The notes under the pieces: generated by a model
The model's database searches: none
The model's input: the letters and a program-made list of their open reading frames with translations, nothing else
What the model was told of the DNA's origin: nothing
Shown here: positions 1-9,779 of the stretch, piece after piece
Layout: the number at the start of each line of letters is the position of its first letter
Position numbering within the stretch: the stretch's first letter is position 1
NCBI GenBank assembly: GCA_015501585.1
Contig: JADNRY010000164.1
Span: 1-64,000 of the forward strand
Length of the DNA: 64,000 bases
Reading direction: 5' to 3'
Source of the DNA: Rhodocollybia butyracea
Lineage: Eukaryota; Basidiomycota; Agaricomycetes; Agaricales; Omphalotaceae
Program-made: the position numbers and the translations under genes

Positions 1-41
1 TAATAAATGACGAACACATGCTAATATGTCAATTCATATAG

Positions 42-131
42 CCTAACCCTAACCCCTAACCCTAACTGGGCCTTACGGCCCGGTAACCCTAACCTAACCC
101 TAACCGGCACTACGTGCCGAACCCTAACCGG
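42..131 (+). repeat. Telomeric CCCTAA tract with two embedded palindromes
   Basis: Degenerate CCCTAA/CCCCTAA units are interrupted by two perfect hairpin-forming inserts: GGGCC-TTAC-GGCCC and CGGCAC-TAC-GTGCCG. The same arrangement occurs in the second repeat copy, so the palindromes belong to the element and are not random errors. The C-rich strand reads inward, as expected at a left chromosome end. Confidence 0.85.
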
Positions 132-546
132 TAAGTTAGGCCCGTAGTTGTGGGCGTCTCTTCTTCGGCCTGTCGGCTAGTGACCCGTAGACGCCTGGGG
201 CGCTAAACAGGTAGCGCGCTTAAGGTAACGTAAGATTTTGATCGACAGCTGTCCCCGGCGGATCTCGGCGTTTTGTGCTAACCCACGAGATGTCAAGTGG
301 CTTTGATGCTAAGTCCGTCTTCTCGGGCTTCGGTCTTACTATTTAGGATTACGAGTTAGCCAATGCGACCGTACATCGGAACGACGCTCACTAAGCGTCT
401 AATGTATAAGGAGTATTGTTATCCCCTGGCAGCGTGGGACTGACCAATGGCACTAACAACGCTCGAACATGTGTTCCAAGATACAGGCAAAGTTCGTCAA
501 GTACCAGAAGTACTATCGACGAGCAGTGTAAGTCTGTGACGATGTG

Positions 547-620
547 AAACAGCCCTGATGAGCTATAAAAGCGAAACAGGATTTGGTGTAAGAAAGTATC
601 TTACACCCTGTTGGCTGTTT
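547..620 (+). ncRNA. Hammerhead ribozyme, type I, copy 1
   Basis: All conserved hammerhead parts are present in order. Stem I 5' strand is 547-554 and the CUGAUGA core is 555-561. Stem II is a 3-bp GCU/AGC stem closed by AUAAA (562-572). GAA follows at 573-575. Stem III pairs 576-579 with 608-611, then a five-base bulge, then an 8-bp extension 585-592/600-607 closed by a seven-base loop. U612 is position 17, and the stem I 3' strand is 613-620, giving eight pairs. Predicted self-cleavage is between 612 and 613. Stem I is the open helix, so this is type I, the type reported in Penelope-like elements. Such elements usually have a short stem III, so the long one here is atypical. Activity is inferred, not shown. 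Confidence 0.92.
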
Positions 621-705
621 TTCGCTCTTACCCAACAAACTAACGAACTTGGCCCTTCCAAAAACGCCTCGTTCGCTTCGCTCACTTGTCGTTTTTGTCA
701 GGACC

Positions 706-718
706 ACCCCTAACCCCC
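706..718 (+). repeat. Short telomeric tract at the RT truncation point
   Basis: About two CCCCTAA-like units lie directly between repeat copy 1 and the first readable codons of the truncated reverse transcriptase. A telomeric junction exactly at a 5' truncation is what chromosome-end attachment followed by telomere capping would leave. Confidence 0.7.
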
Positions 719-1681
719 TTTATATTACGGTAGATACATCGACGATTGTCTTGCCCTAATTTATGCCTCAACTGCAGCCGAGGCACTAGATATTTGTAGT
801 AAGACAATACAATTCGATGGCTGTGTAATAGAATGGGAATGTCGTAATAATTACGGTACGTTCTTGGATATGACCATATATATCGACGACAATGGTGCAA
901 TTCAACATCTTCCGTTTCGGAAAGCGAAATCCCATCAAGAAAGAATACCTTGGGCAGTGCTCATCCACTCGATGTTCGACGTGGAACTTTCATAGGAGAA
1001 ATGTCCCGTTTAGCCACACTTAGTAGCACTCAGTCACACTACTTAGACGCCATATCAGGCCTGGCGGCCTTGTATGTAAAGCGTGGTTATCCTACCCAAG
1101 CAGTTTATTCTTGGCTGAATAAATACAAAAAAGAACGGTGGGAGAAACGACTCTCAACCAAAGACAAACAGGACACGGAAGATACCGTTCTTGTTCTTAA
1201 GTCCGAGTTTAACACTGCATGGGATTATTTCAATGCGAAAGAACTTGGGAAACGTATTACGGATTATTGGAATTCGTGGTGGACACACGCGGAAACTGGC
1301 TCGTATACGGGCCTTTATCCGGCGTATAAACACGCAGCATCAGACTTAGTTGATCGCTCGGGCGACTTCGAAACTTTAATTGTGGAGAGGGACGACCTAG
1401 GCACTGCTTTGAAGGATGTAACTGTGCCGGATATACGCAAAACCAATTTTACCAAAGCTCGTTGGTTAGTCTCTCGGAAACGTACGACTAACCTTTTCGA
1501 CCTTGCTAGTTCTTGGAAGAAAATTGTAATACAAACCCTGGACGAAGATGCTGTAAAAGAAATCTCCCAGGCACCATCTATTGACATGGATGCGGATATG
1601 TCGGACCAAGATGCTGGTCCTTCCCGCAATGTTGGTGGCGCCGTACCTGGAGACCTTGACTTCGTCTATCACACTGTGTGA
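719..1681 (+). pseudogene. 5'-truncated, endonuclease-less Penelope-like reverse transcriptase (Coprina/Athena type)
   Basis: The remaining part starts in the RT palm, with catalytic YIDD encoded at 735-746 inside GRYIDDCLAL. The next palm block, NNYGTFLDMTIYID, follows at about 846-890, and the thumb-region signature GTFIGEMSRLATLSS lies in the later frame, followed by a RGYP motif. The frame changes once near 950-958, consistent with loss of one base, and the reading frame then stays open to the stop at 1681. The C-terminal tail after the thumb is acidic and shows no GIY-YIG endonuclease, which is the hallmark of telomere-associated Penelope-like elements. Everything upstream of the palm C motif is missing. 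The reading direction, 5' end toward the telomere, fits priming from a chromosome-end G-overhang. Family membership is inferred from motifs. Confidence 0.82.
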
Positions 1682-2072
1682 TTTAAATTAGATCTGACTG
1701 CGATCGTACGGAGGTGAACGTGAAACGCCGCCGAAAGACCGCACCCTACGGACGTGTTCTTAATTGATCACGATTGTATGCCCCCCTCTTCCTAGTAGGC
1801 GTTTCGCCGAACGGTCGTAATGACGGCGGACTTAGTAAACCAGCGTAAAACCTGACGAACAGTTCAATGTTGTGACAGGGGGTGTGCATCGCGCGAGGTG
1901 TAAAACCCTCCCTGTCCTTGTAGGAAGTAGCTTGTAACCAAAACCAGCGACGTGTACGCCGGATCTTAAATTAATTACTTATTGAAAGTTCTTTTGAACA
2001 CACTATCTTGTAAGTACTACGATAACTGCGTCTCCCGCAGACGGTATTAACCGAGGTCTTTTAGGGAAGTTG
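1682..2072 (+). other. 3' untranslated region of the Penelope-like element
   Basis: No ORF of note. The segment lies between the RT stop codon and the next telomeric tract and occurs once in the window. It contains inverted patches but no second hammerhead core that I can find. Confidence 0.5.
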
Positions 2073-2100
2073 AACCCTAACTCTAACCCCTAACCCCTAA
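2073..2100 (+). repeat. Interstitial telomeric tract
   Basis: Four imperfect CCCTAA/CCCCTAA units mark the boundary between the 3' end of the truncated retroelement and the next, more internal element copy. Confidence 0.8.
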
Positions 2101-2117
2101 ACGTACGTACTGTCATC

Positions 2118-2832
2118 TAATAAATGACGAACACATGCTAATATGTCAATTCATATAGCCTAACCCCTAACCCCTAACCCTAACTGGGCCTTACGGCCCG
2201 GTAACCCTAACCTAACCCTAACCGGCACTACGTGCCGAACCCTAACCGGTAAGCTAGGCCCGTAGTTTGGGCGTCTCTTCTCTCGGCCTGTCGGCTAGTG
2301 ACCCGTAGACGCCTGGGGCGCTAAACAGGTAGCGCGCTTAAGGTAACGTAAGATTTTGATCGACAGCTGTCCCCGGCGGATCTCGGCGTTTTGTGCTAAC
2401 CCCACGAGATGTCAAGTAGCTTTGATGCTAAGTCCGTCTTCTCGGGCTTCGGTCTTACTATTTAGGATTACGAGTTAGCCGATGCGACCGTACATCGGAC
2501 GACGCTCACTAAGCGTCTAATGTATAAGGAGTATTGTTATCCCCTGGCAGCGTGGGACTGACCAATGGCACTAACAACGCTCGAACATGTGTTCCAAGAT
2601 ACAGGCAAAGTTCGTCAAGTACCAGAAGTACTATCGACGAGCAGTGTAAGTCTGTGACGATGTGAAACAGCCCTGATGAGCTATAAAAGCGAAACAGGAT
2701 TTGGTGTAAGAAAGTATCTTACACCCTGTTGGCTGTTTTCGCTCTTACCCAACAAACTAACGAACTTGGCCCTTCCAAAAACGCCTCGTTCGCTTCGCTC
2801 ACTCGTCGTTTTTGTCAGGACCAACCCTAACC
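2118..2832 (+). repeat. Subtelomeric repeat copy 2 (pLTR-like, carries hammerhead ribozyme)
   Basis: This is the internal copy of the block at 1-716, with the same order: AT-rich head, CCCTAA with two palindromes (about 2160-2248), unique core, hammerhead, hairpin-prone tail. It differs by a handful of substitutions and one-base indels, for example one T fewer after the ribozyme. Its inner end runs into CCCTAA repeats and then unlike chromosomal sequence, so it marks the junction between element array and chromosome. Confidence 0.85.
2665..2738 (+). ncRNA. Hammerhead ribozyme, type I, copy 2
   Basis: Identical in core and stems to copy 1: CUGAUGA at 2673-2679, a 3-bp stem II, GAA, an extended stem III with an 8-bp upper helix, U at position 17 (2730), and stem I closed by the strand from 2731. 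Predicted cleavage between 2730 and 2731 lies 2118 bases downstream of the copy 1 site. Cutting at both would release one RNA carrying the whole retroelement remnant. Confidence 0.92.
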
Positions 2833-2850
2833 CCTAACCCCCTAACCCCA
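2822..2850 (+). repeat. Innermost telomeric tract (old chromosome end)
   Basis: Four CCCTAA/CCCCCTAA units. Inward of this point no telomeric repeat continues, so this is the likely original chromosome terminus onto which the elements were added. Confidence 0.75.
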
Positions 2851-4117
2851 TATAGCAACTGCAGCGGTGAGAGGATAAATTTACAGGATCGACGATAAGC
2901 ATGGCTGAGAATTCCAGGAGACGTCTGCTTGTCTCTGTTGACAAAGAAATATAAAAGAGCCAACACGGCCGCAGCGCTCGCGGGCCTATGATTCAATGCG
3001 TTGTCTAGTCTGTGAAGGCGGGGCATAAACAAGTCAATTCGAGTTCCTTCACCCAAGCAAAGAAAACTCATTTTTGACCAAATGCAAAAATCCGCTTCTG
3101 GTGCTCGTGGTGCACAAAATCTCGAGTTCTCCCTCCCAATCCCCCACTACCGAGTTTTGCCCCAGCAGGACTAAGCGAGCGCGATGTTCGCCCCATGCGA
3201 GGAACGTGGGTGCGATCGGAGGCGGGAGAGCGTACCATACACGACCTGTAAGCCAACAAAGAAAGACAGGGTTGTTAATGAAGCGTGTTCAAAATAAATA
3301 AAAAAAGAACTGAAAAAAGCCGTCGAACACAGAATATATTATAGCAGATAAAATGGGAAGAAACTCACCAAGTAACTCAACATTGTGTGATTTCGTTCAA
3401 CCTCCAGCTCATCTTCCAATGCATTCGGCGACCGCATTGTATAGTCTTGGTGAAAAGGTAGGCGGGGTAGGTGATGCCGAGGATTGTGCTGGAGAGTTGG
3501 TCAGCGGTGTTGATACTACAAACCAACACCATTATCGTTTCCAGTGTCAAAAGACTCCTCAAGGTCCGGTTTCGTAAACGGGGCGTAGTATCTATAGTGA
3601 GACTCATCCGGTAGGAAGGCCAGAAGGATATGACGGATCGTTATCCATCTCCGTATCGTCTACTCCAGTTCCCTCTGCGGAATACGTCAATACTGGATTC
3701 GGATTTTTCGAGTCGGGTTTTTTGGTGGTCGGGAATCCTGAAGGCCCTGAAGCTTGAAGGAAGTTTGAAGCAGAGGGTTAAAAGATATATTTCGTCCCTT
3801 TGCCAGAGTACATTTGCCTGAGAGAAGTAGACAAGTCTTTCGTCTACCTTGTTAGCTTGCATTTGAGCTCAATATAAAAGTACACTCACGGTAATTACTG
3901 CTCATTAGTACTAATTTTGGCGTAACTGAATCTCTACACTTCATGAATTGCACAAGAGCACTTGGATAATCTTGGATTGAGAAATGGTCATAGCGGTTAA
4001 AAAGAAAAAAGTAATATCAAGAAGCGCCCGGAGATTCCTGGGCCGGGCTTTTTGCAGTGAGATTTTGTAACAGTACGGATCAATCCCCGCCGGACCTACT
4101 TAAGACTCGATTGTACA
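2851..4117. other. Gene-poor stretch
   Basis: Only short overlapping ORFs on both strands (under 95 codons). None resembles a known family or has convincing splice-linked extensions. I see no gene here. Confidence 0.5.
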
Positions 4118-4227
4118 TAGATAGAGATTAGTTTACTCTGAATCCAGCGCTATCCCTGTCGTTCCGAGTACCTAGATAGAGATTAGTTTACTCTGAATCC
4201 AGCGCTATCCCTGTCGTTCCGAGTACC
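4118..4227. repeat. Exact 55-bp tandem duplication
   Basis: The unit beginning TAGATAGAGATTAG occurs at 4118-4172 and again at 4173-4227 with no difference that I can see. It is non-coding and just upstream of the DUF6534 gene, so it may lie in that gene's promoter region. Perfect identity suggests a recent event. Confidence 0.9.
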
Positions 4228-4429
4228 TAAGTATACACTACTTACGCAACGTTACAACGTCTACCTAGCTTTCTGAACTGGCGAATTTGGAGACGTGAGT
4301 ATTTTAGTCGTTTTTGAACGCAGTTTGAGCGCTGATGCTCTCAACAGTGAGCAACTTCAATATCTGGGCCACCGGAATAGTGGTGGGTTATTTTACCCGA
4401 TATGAGGATTTATTGCGTGGAGCTAATGT

Positions 4430-5790
4430 ATGCATAGTCTGTGTTCATTGTCGGAGAATTTGGTGAGTCTACTGCGTCTATTCTTTGCCCACACCCTTTC
4501 AACGTACTGCTCTCAGGCTGTGTTACTGGTACATCTGTTCTTCTCAGAAAGTCCACCCTTCATGTCTCTGATATTATCTTTTACTCAATGGAGTGTTTGG
4601 GATCATCGCGTATGTACCTACCACCTGGTAAATCAAAACCGCACTAAAGCAAACTAGGCTAGTTCGTGTGCGTACTTTCGAGGAGCTAGCCAGTGATTTG
4701 AAGGTATGGCGCTCTTATATGGTGTATGTTCGATCACTGATACTTACCTACCCCAGGGACTCTCGATAACTGTCAACGCTCTCGCTGCTGCTGGTGACAT
4801 CCTCATAGCCGGTATTTTGTCGTTCTTGTTGCAGAAATCTAAGACCGGGTTCCGGGGGCAAGTTTTCTTCCTTTCTTGGACTTATGAGGGTGTACTGACT
4901 ATTGCTGGATTGATTCCAGGTCTGATTCGATGTTGAACACGCTGGTGTGCTCTACCATCTCAGGTATCATACTATGTTCGTTGGGTTGCTGATTCAAGAT
5001 TGTAGACTCTCTATGCAGTTAACACTGGTATGCTGACGAGGTAAGCTGTAGCTTATGTCCTCAAAGCCAGTGACTTACCTTCATTTGCTAGTTTGTGTGC
5101 TGTGGCATCTTTGGTATCAGTGACTACTCCCATCTCAAGCTTGCGCCTTTGTTTTCTATTTATTTGATTTTTGCAGATCGTCGCTGCCCCAAACACATTT
5201 ATCTACATTGCATTCTTCTTCTGCATGGGTCGCCGTAAGTCATTCTCATCTTCTTGCGTTTAACCAAACTGACCATATGTATGATTTATCTATTTGTTAT
5301 GGTTCAAAAGTCTACACTAACTCCCTGCTCGCTACTCTCAACGCTCGCAAATCAATCCGTGACCGTGGCGATAATATACATACTACCATCGGTGGAAACT
5401 TCTCTTTTTCGTTCAGGAGCATTACGAAACCAACATCGTTTTTGTCCTGGTCGTCAAAGGTATGCAAAGATGTAGTTATGTTCCCGCGCCCGTCCGTATC
5501 CGCTTCTCCGGTCATCTGTACCTGTTACTCCTCAATTGCTCCTACTCCGTTGCTTCTCTGTTACGAATGAACTGCAATTCACTAATTCCACAATTCTACA
5601 GCGCAAACCTGAAGACAACACCATCCCCGCCCGCCTTTCTGTTCAGATTGCTAGGGAAGTCAGGTCTCAAGACTATGGTCGACAAACCAGTTCAAAGAAT
5701 TCGCATTCAGTAGAGGAGGAGTATGAGCTTGAAGAATTGTCTGTGAATCTTTCGCATGTGGTACGTGTGATCTATATTCTCAAATTCTGA
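4430..5790 (+). CDS. DUF6534 multi-pass membrane protein
   Basis: The C-terminal two thirds can be spliced into one continuous frame. Exons end at 4857 and then span 4920-4963, 5019-5040, 5092-5113, 5177-5234, 5311-5459 and 5602-5790. The family signatures are the helix VNALAAAGDILIAGIL, then KSKTGFRG, then VNTGMLTSLCAVASL, then APNTFIYIAFFFCMGR, then the hallmark YTNSLLATLNARKS, followed by a polar acidic cytoplasmic tail. The first of these introns appears to use a GC donor (gcaagt) with a normal AG acceptor. DUF6534 proteins are seven-helix-like membrane proteins expanded in mushrooms, with no known biochemical role. The N-terminal exons between 4430 and 4757 are uncertain; a plausible piece reads TQWSVWDHRV. 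It may be intact. Confidence 0.75.
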
Positions 5791-6193
5791 GTCTTTGGTT
5801 TTCAGTTCTTTTTGGGTTATGTTCTGGGAGCTACTGTTGAACTGATTGTAATTTTAGGACCTGGACTCGATCAGTCTGCCTCAAAAGGTACATATTGAGG
5901 TCTTTTGACATGTGTCTTGCCTCCTCCGTTGCGCTCATTGCTTGCTTGTTCGATTGTTGGGTTGTGCTGCCAATCCAGTTCAAATAATCTAATAAATATC
6001 CATCTTGCTTATTATCTACCGACTCAATACCTGCTTTTACAGTCTTGATCTGCCTTGCACATGACACACTGCATCTCCAGTGTACTGTTCAATCCTGTAT
6101 GCTCTTTTGTTACCATGATATTGATATCCATTTGTTCTGCATTTATATATAAAATCGGTCAATCTGAGGTGTGACAAGAGGCTGCAAATTAAC
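5791..6193. other. Intergenic, no supported gene
   Basis: Contains a short minus-strand ORF at 5831-6067 with no recognisable feature and no supporting splice sites. Nothing else seen. Confidence 0.4.
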
Positions 6194-6448
6194 TTGGATG
6201 CTGCAACGCAATGTTCAAAAACATGCGGTGCATCATGCTGTCCAGCTTTCCTTGTCGGTCTGGCTGGCCATTGGATTGTTATCATGGGCGCCGTGCTGAC
6301 ATATCGTACCATTATCCAGCGTCTTACACTCTATGAGTGGCTCGGCTGTTCTCGTCTCATCGATGATTAACAGGCTCACCAAATCGCGCATCGTCGACTG
6401 TTCGAGTCATTGGCCTTAATTGGGTATTTACCGGTAATACATGTGTAA
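6194..6448 (+). pseudogene. Relic of a REase-kinase gene
   Basis: The frame encodes CCPAFLVGLAGHWIVIMGAV followed by IIQRLT and a WLG motif. This pattern of a cysteine-proline, a GLAG-W hydrophobic strand, then GAV-T-R-IVQ-LT is the linker between the nuclease-like and kinase domains in fungal REase-kinase proteins. The gene at 21882-23753 has a diverged equivalent (IVHN then SITGPNIQALGAVNTGEIY). An in-frame TAA at 6368-6370 interrupts it, and the frame then continues to 6448 with residues that still look like the family. Neither the nuclease core nor the kinase domain is present. It is a decayed fragment, judged by eye. Confidence 0.5.
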
Positions 6449-8734
6449 ATCGTCAAAAAAGAATACGCGTAATGTCTAACATAGAGCTTGCAGCACAAAA
6501 GAGGGAAAAAAACACAGCTAAATCAGAGCATACCTGGACACAGAATTCCCTTCGTTTATTTAAACAAGATTGAGAAAACAGAAAAAGAATGGATTAGTAT
6601 GATTCAGTGAAACAAGACTAGATGGTCGGATTCATTAGATAGATCAGGGGGATTGCTAAGGGGAATGTAGGGATGCATCTTGTCCTTGTCTGTGTTCTCA
6701 ATCGCGGTTAACTGCGAAAGAAACCGGATGCTACGGACAAGGGGGGCGAAGTATTCATTAGCTGACGACGAGTTCTATTTCGTCTCTGGTAGCGTCTCAG
6801 ATACATGGAGTATTTCATCGCCATACGAAGATGCATATTAAGAGTACAAACGAGAGCCTACATTCTTAGGACTCGTCCCTGAACATCGGGGAAAAACACT
6901 GCGAGATTTAGTTGTAGGCTATCTTCGGATACGAGGCCTTCGAGGAATGGGATGGGAAGGAGGAGTAGAGGAACACTCAGAAATTGAGACTGACAGGATT
7001 GGATTCGGTTGCGAAGAGGATTGTTGAACGGGAGGAATGTAGCGGAGGGGAGACCAAGTGGAAGTTGAACGGGGTGAGGTGTATCGAAGAGGCCGATCTA
7101 TCAGCAGCAGTCGATTAATCAGCCCTGTAATGGACTCTCCCTCATCGCAATTTTCTCTCCCGCATACACATTTCTCTACACGTGCAACTCGAAACACCTT
7201 AGCCGATTCTCATAGTGAAGACACAGGTGAAGAACACCAAGGATTGAGGCCACGTTCTCTGCGGGGTCGGCAGTGGCAGAATGGTGAGGTGGAGGTATTA
7301 TACCTGTTCCGTCTTCACCGCTAGATGCATGATTTCTTGTGCCACGACAAGCGATGTATCGTATTTAAGGAAATTAAAGGAGAGGGGGAAGGAGATACGT
7401 TCGACGCAGTGAGAAGAGGAGGACACGCTGAGGGTCGTACAAAACGTAGTGCTGAGGCACTTTCGGTGCTATCGTAGCTGATGTCTATGGCGCTGGAATA
7501 AGATACATTAGCAGCGAGGAGGCAGAACAGGGAAGTACATACGGGGAGGTACATACTTGGCGTGGTTATCTCAACACCGTCGGTGGGGGAGAAGACAGCT
7601 CCTAGAGGCTTTGGGATGGGGTTCGTACACTAGGCTGTACACTAGACGTATTGCTGAGGCAGTTTCGGTGCCGCCGTAGTCAACGTCTATAGAGCGGGAA
7701 TACCATTAGTTAGCGACAAAGAAGAACGGAGCAGTACATACTTGACGTGGTTGGTAGTTCCGTCCAACGTTGACTACGAATGCCACTTATATGTGGGAGT
7801 AGCCTTATGAGTGAGTCTCACTCCAGTCCATGAGGAAAATGCGTTCCATTTCATTGCGGACGTCTGGAAGATTGAACTTCGCGTTGGCATCGTGATGGGA
7901 TCATCCATTGCAAACGAGTGAGATTGAATATTGAGCCCTGAAACTGCGGTGTATATGTTAGTAAATCGATCATTGAGCACGAAGAAAACTAGAACTGAGA
8001 GCACGATGTATATGAATAGAGCGAAAACAGAAAAACAATGGAAAAAATAGATAAAAGTAAGAGAAGGGTGCACGTACATTGTCGCTACGTACGCACAGGT
8101 AGTGCGCTCTTCTCCTTGCCAATCCCTGGGAACATATGGCACGGCCTCCCTCTCCTCAAAAATCCAGCCCTTTGTTCCAAAAAAAATCCAATCCAGCGTG
8201 TATTGTGATCAAGGTAGGCATCAACTTGCGCAGCGCCATCGGCTTTCAGCTGAAAGAACGTAGGAAGGGAAGGATGGAGCTGGGAAAGGGAGCTGTTGAA
8301 GCTGGGGAATTGGCGTTGCTGATACTGCTCTGGATGTCTGAAACCTAGCCAGAAGCGGCATAGAGTTCAACTAGATATCGCTGGTTAGAATAAGCTTATC
8401 GGTAAAGAATGAAACACACCTCTGCTACAGCACTGGAGCTCGTTGCCAAAGAAAGAGAGGTACAACGAGTTATACGAAGCAAAGGAGAATAGAGCGGTAG
8501 ATGTCCATGCATTGAGAAGACGAGTAGCGCGCGCTGCCTTTATGGAGTCGTGTACAACGTCAACGAGCTGTGAGTTAGATGCAATGGCGATGTAGCGGGG
8601 CAAGCTTGCAGTAGCTGTGGCGGCTTTTTGCGCGGTTTCTGGTGATATTGCCGTGAGCGAAGTCCAAGGAGACTTGTAGCCAGAATTCAAAGAAGGGCTG
8701 AGTATGCAAGTCATGCGGCCATCCTGAAGAAGAG
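6449..8734. other. Gene-poor stretch with a diverged tandem duplication
   Basis: Short ORFs only. One diverged direct duplication lies near 7425-7567 and 7625-7755, sharing GCTGAGGCA, TTTCGGTGC and AGTACATAC blocks at about 200-bp spacing. The minus strand at 8385-8784 has two overlapping ORFs of about 100 and 70 codons without recognisable motifs. I would not call a gene. Confidence 0.45.
7425..7755. repeat. Diverged ~200-bp direct duplication
   Basis: Two halves share ordered blocks (GCTGAGGCA...TTTCGGTGC...CGTAGT...GTCTAT...GGAATA...AGTACATAC...GTGGTT). The second half begins about 200 bp after the first. Non-coding in either frame that I can support. Confidence 0.6.
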
Positions 8735-9491
8735 ATGTCTTCGTGTATCAAAGCGATGAATGGATCGGAATGCTTGGGTAGCACGGAAGGTGACCTAGAG
8801 ATGATTTGGGTTAGATATCAGCGAAAGAAGACGCAAACGAAAAAAAAATGGTATGAGGATGTGACACAAATGGAATTAGAGGAAACGCAAAAGGACAGAG
8901 ATGGGATACCGAGAACTGGTCGGTATCGTATGGCGCTTGAAGGAGATCACGTGCATATATCACTGGATCTACAACCGGTCTACAACAGTAATAAACAACT
9001 ATTCTCTAAAATGCGATTCCAGTAAGTCTAACGCACTTTCCTTGCTACTCTATTAGACTTATTAACAACTTGTATGAAATTTCTCAGCAATAAACAGAAA
9101 AAACACGACACTAATTGTCATAAACCAGTTGCCAATGGTGTAGGGATGCAGTAAGTGATCAATAATTTCGATGTTCAATTGTTGCTCGACTAACTTTTGC
9201 TCTAGTTCAATGCCAATGCAACGTACAAGAAGCCCAGCGAATCTAACCGACTCAAACAGTTCTTTATTCACTCGATCCTCGAACTCGATCACACCGCGAT
9301 TTGAAGATGAGGACTTCAGTGAATTTCACGACCTCTTTACTCGCCCACCACCAAAGGCTCCCCTCATTGTGGTTTCTCGGCCACCTCTTACGCCTGAAGA
9401 AATTATTCAGGAGTTTCGAGTTCTCCGTGATAGGATGACAGAGTTGGAAGAACAGCTCGTTCGTGCTTTAAAAGCAAACGGCCATTCTTAG
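8735..9491 (+). CDS. Hypothetical protein with C-terminal coiled coil (three exons)
   Basis: Three exons join in one frame: 8735-9021, 9088-9150 and 9206-9491, with canonical GTAAGT donors and CAG/TAG acceptors. The phases agree, including a 63-bp middle exon that keeps frame. The product is about 211 residues. It has a basic lysine-rich early part, a central Ser/Thr-rich region, an acidic DEDFSEFHDLF patch, a PPPKAPLIVVSRPPLTPEE segment and a short coiled coil near the end (FRVLRDRMTELEEQLVRALK). I do not recognise the family. The true start could be at an internal ATG such as MNGSECLG, or further upstream by splicing. The agreement of phases is the main evidence that it is real. Confidence 0.6.
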
Positions 9492-9779
9492 GGTGAAGGA
9501 ATTTTGCTAGAGCTTACACTTTGCTACCTACTGCTGTAACGTTTAGATCATAATGTTCAAACACTTAATCTTCTTTTGTAGATATCTTTATCCGTTGTTA
9601 AATACCAGAAACTCAGAATGCTGTATTCTTTCTTTCTGTGACTATGCTGCAATACCATCAACTTACTCATTCTGACTCTGACGCTCTGAGGGTCACCACC
9701 TAGGCCAACTTGGACGAAGTATCTCCGAACGCTAGACGATTGACTGATGATTAGTACATGTGGCTAACAAGAATATGGC

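Larger units (their letters stand above)
1..716 (+). repeat. Subtelomeric repeat copy 1 (pLTR-like, carries hammerhead ribozyme)
   Basis: This block recurs at 2118-2832 with about ten single-base differences that I could count by eye, so the two copies are roughly 98-99% identical. In order it holds a short AT-rich head (1-41), CCCTAA tracts interrupted by two palindromes (42-131), about 410 bases of GC-richer unique sequence, a hammerhead ribozyme (547-620), a hairpin-prone tail (659-697) and a short CCCTAA tract. With the truncated reverse transcriptase between the copies, the arrangement resembles a Penelope-like element flanked by pseudo-LTRs, which are known to carry hammerheads. It could instead be a separate non-autonomous telomeric element. 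The left end is the window edge, so this copy may be incomplete. Confidence 0.85.

Noticed and set aside
513..968. Minus-strand ORFs of 60-72 codons across the ribozyme and RT start
   Set aside because: They are the antisense of the hammerhead stems and RT palm; the plus-strand reading explains the sequence fully.
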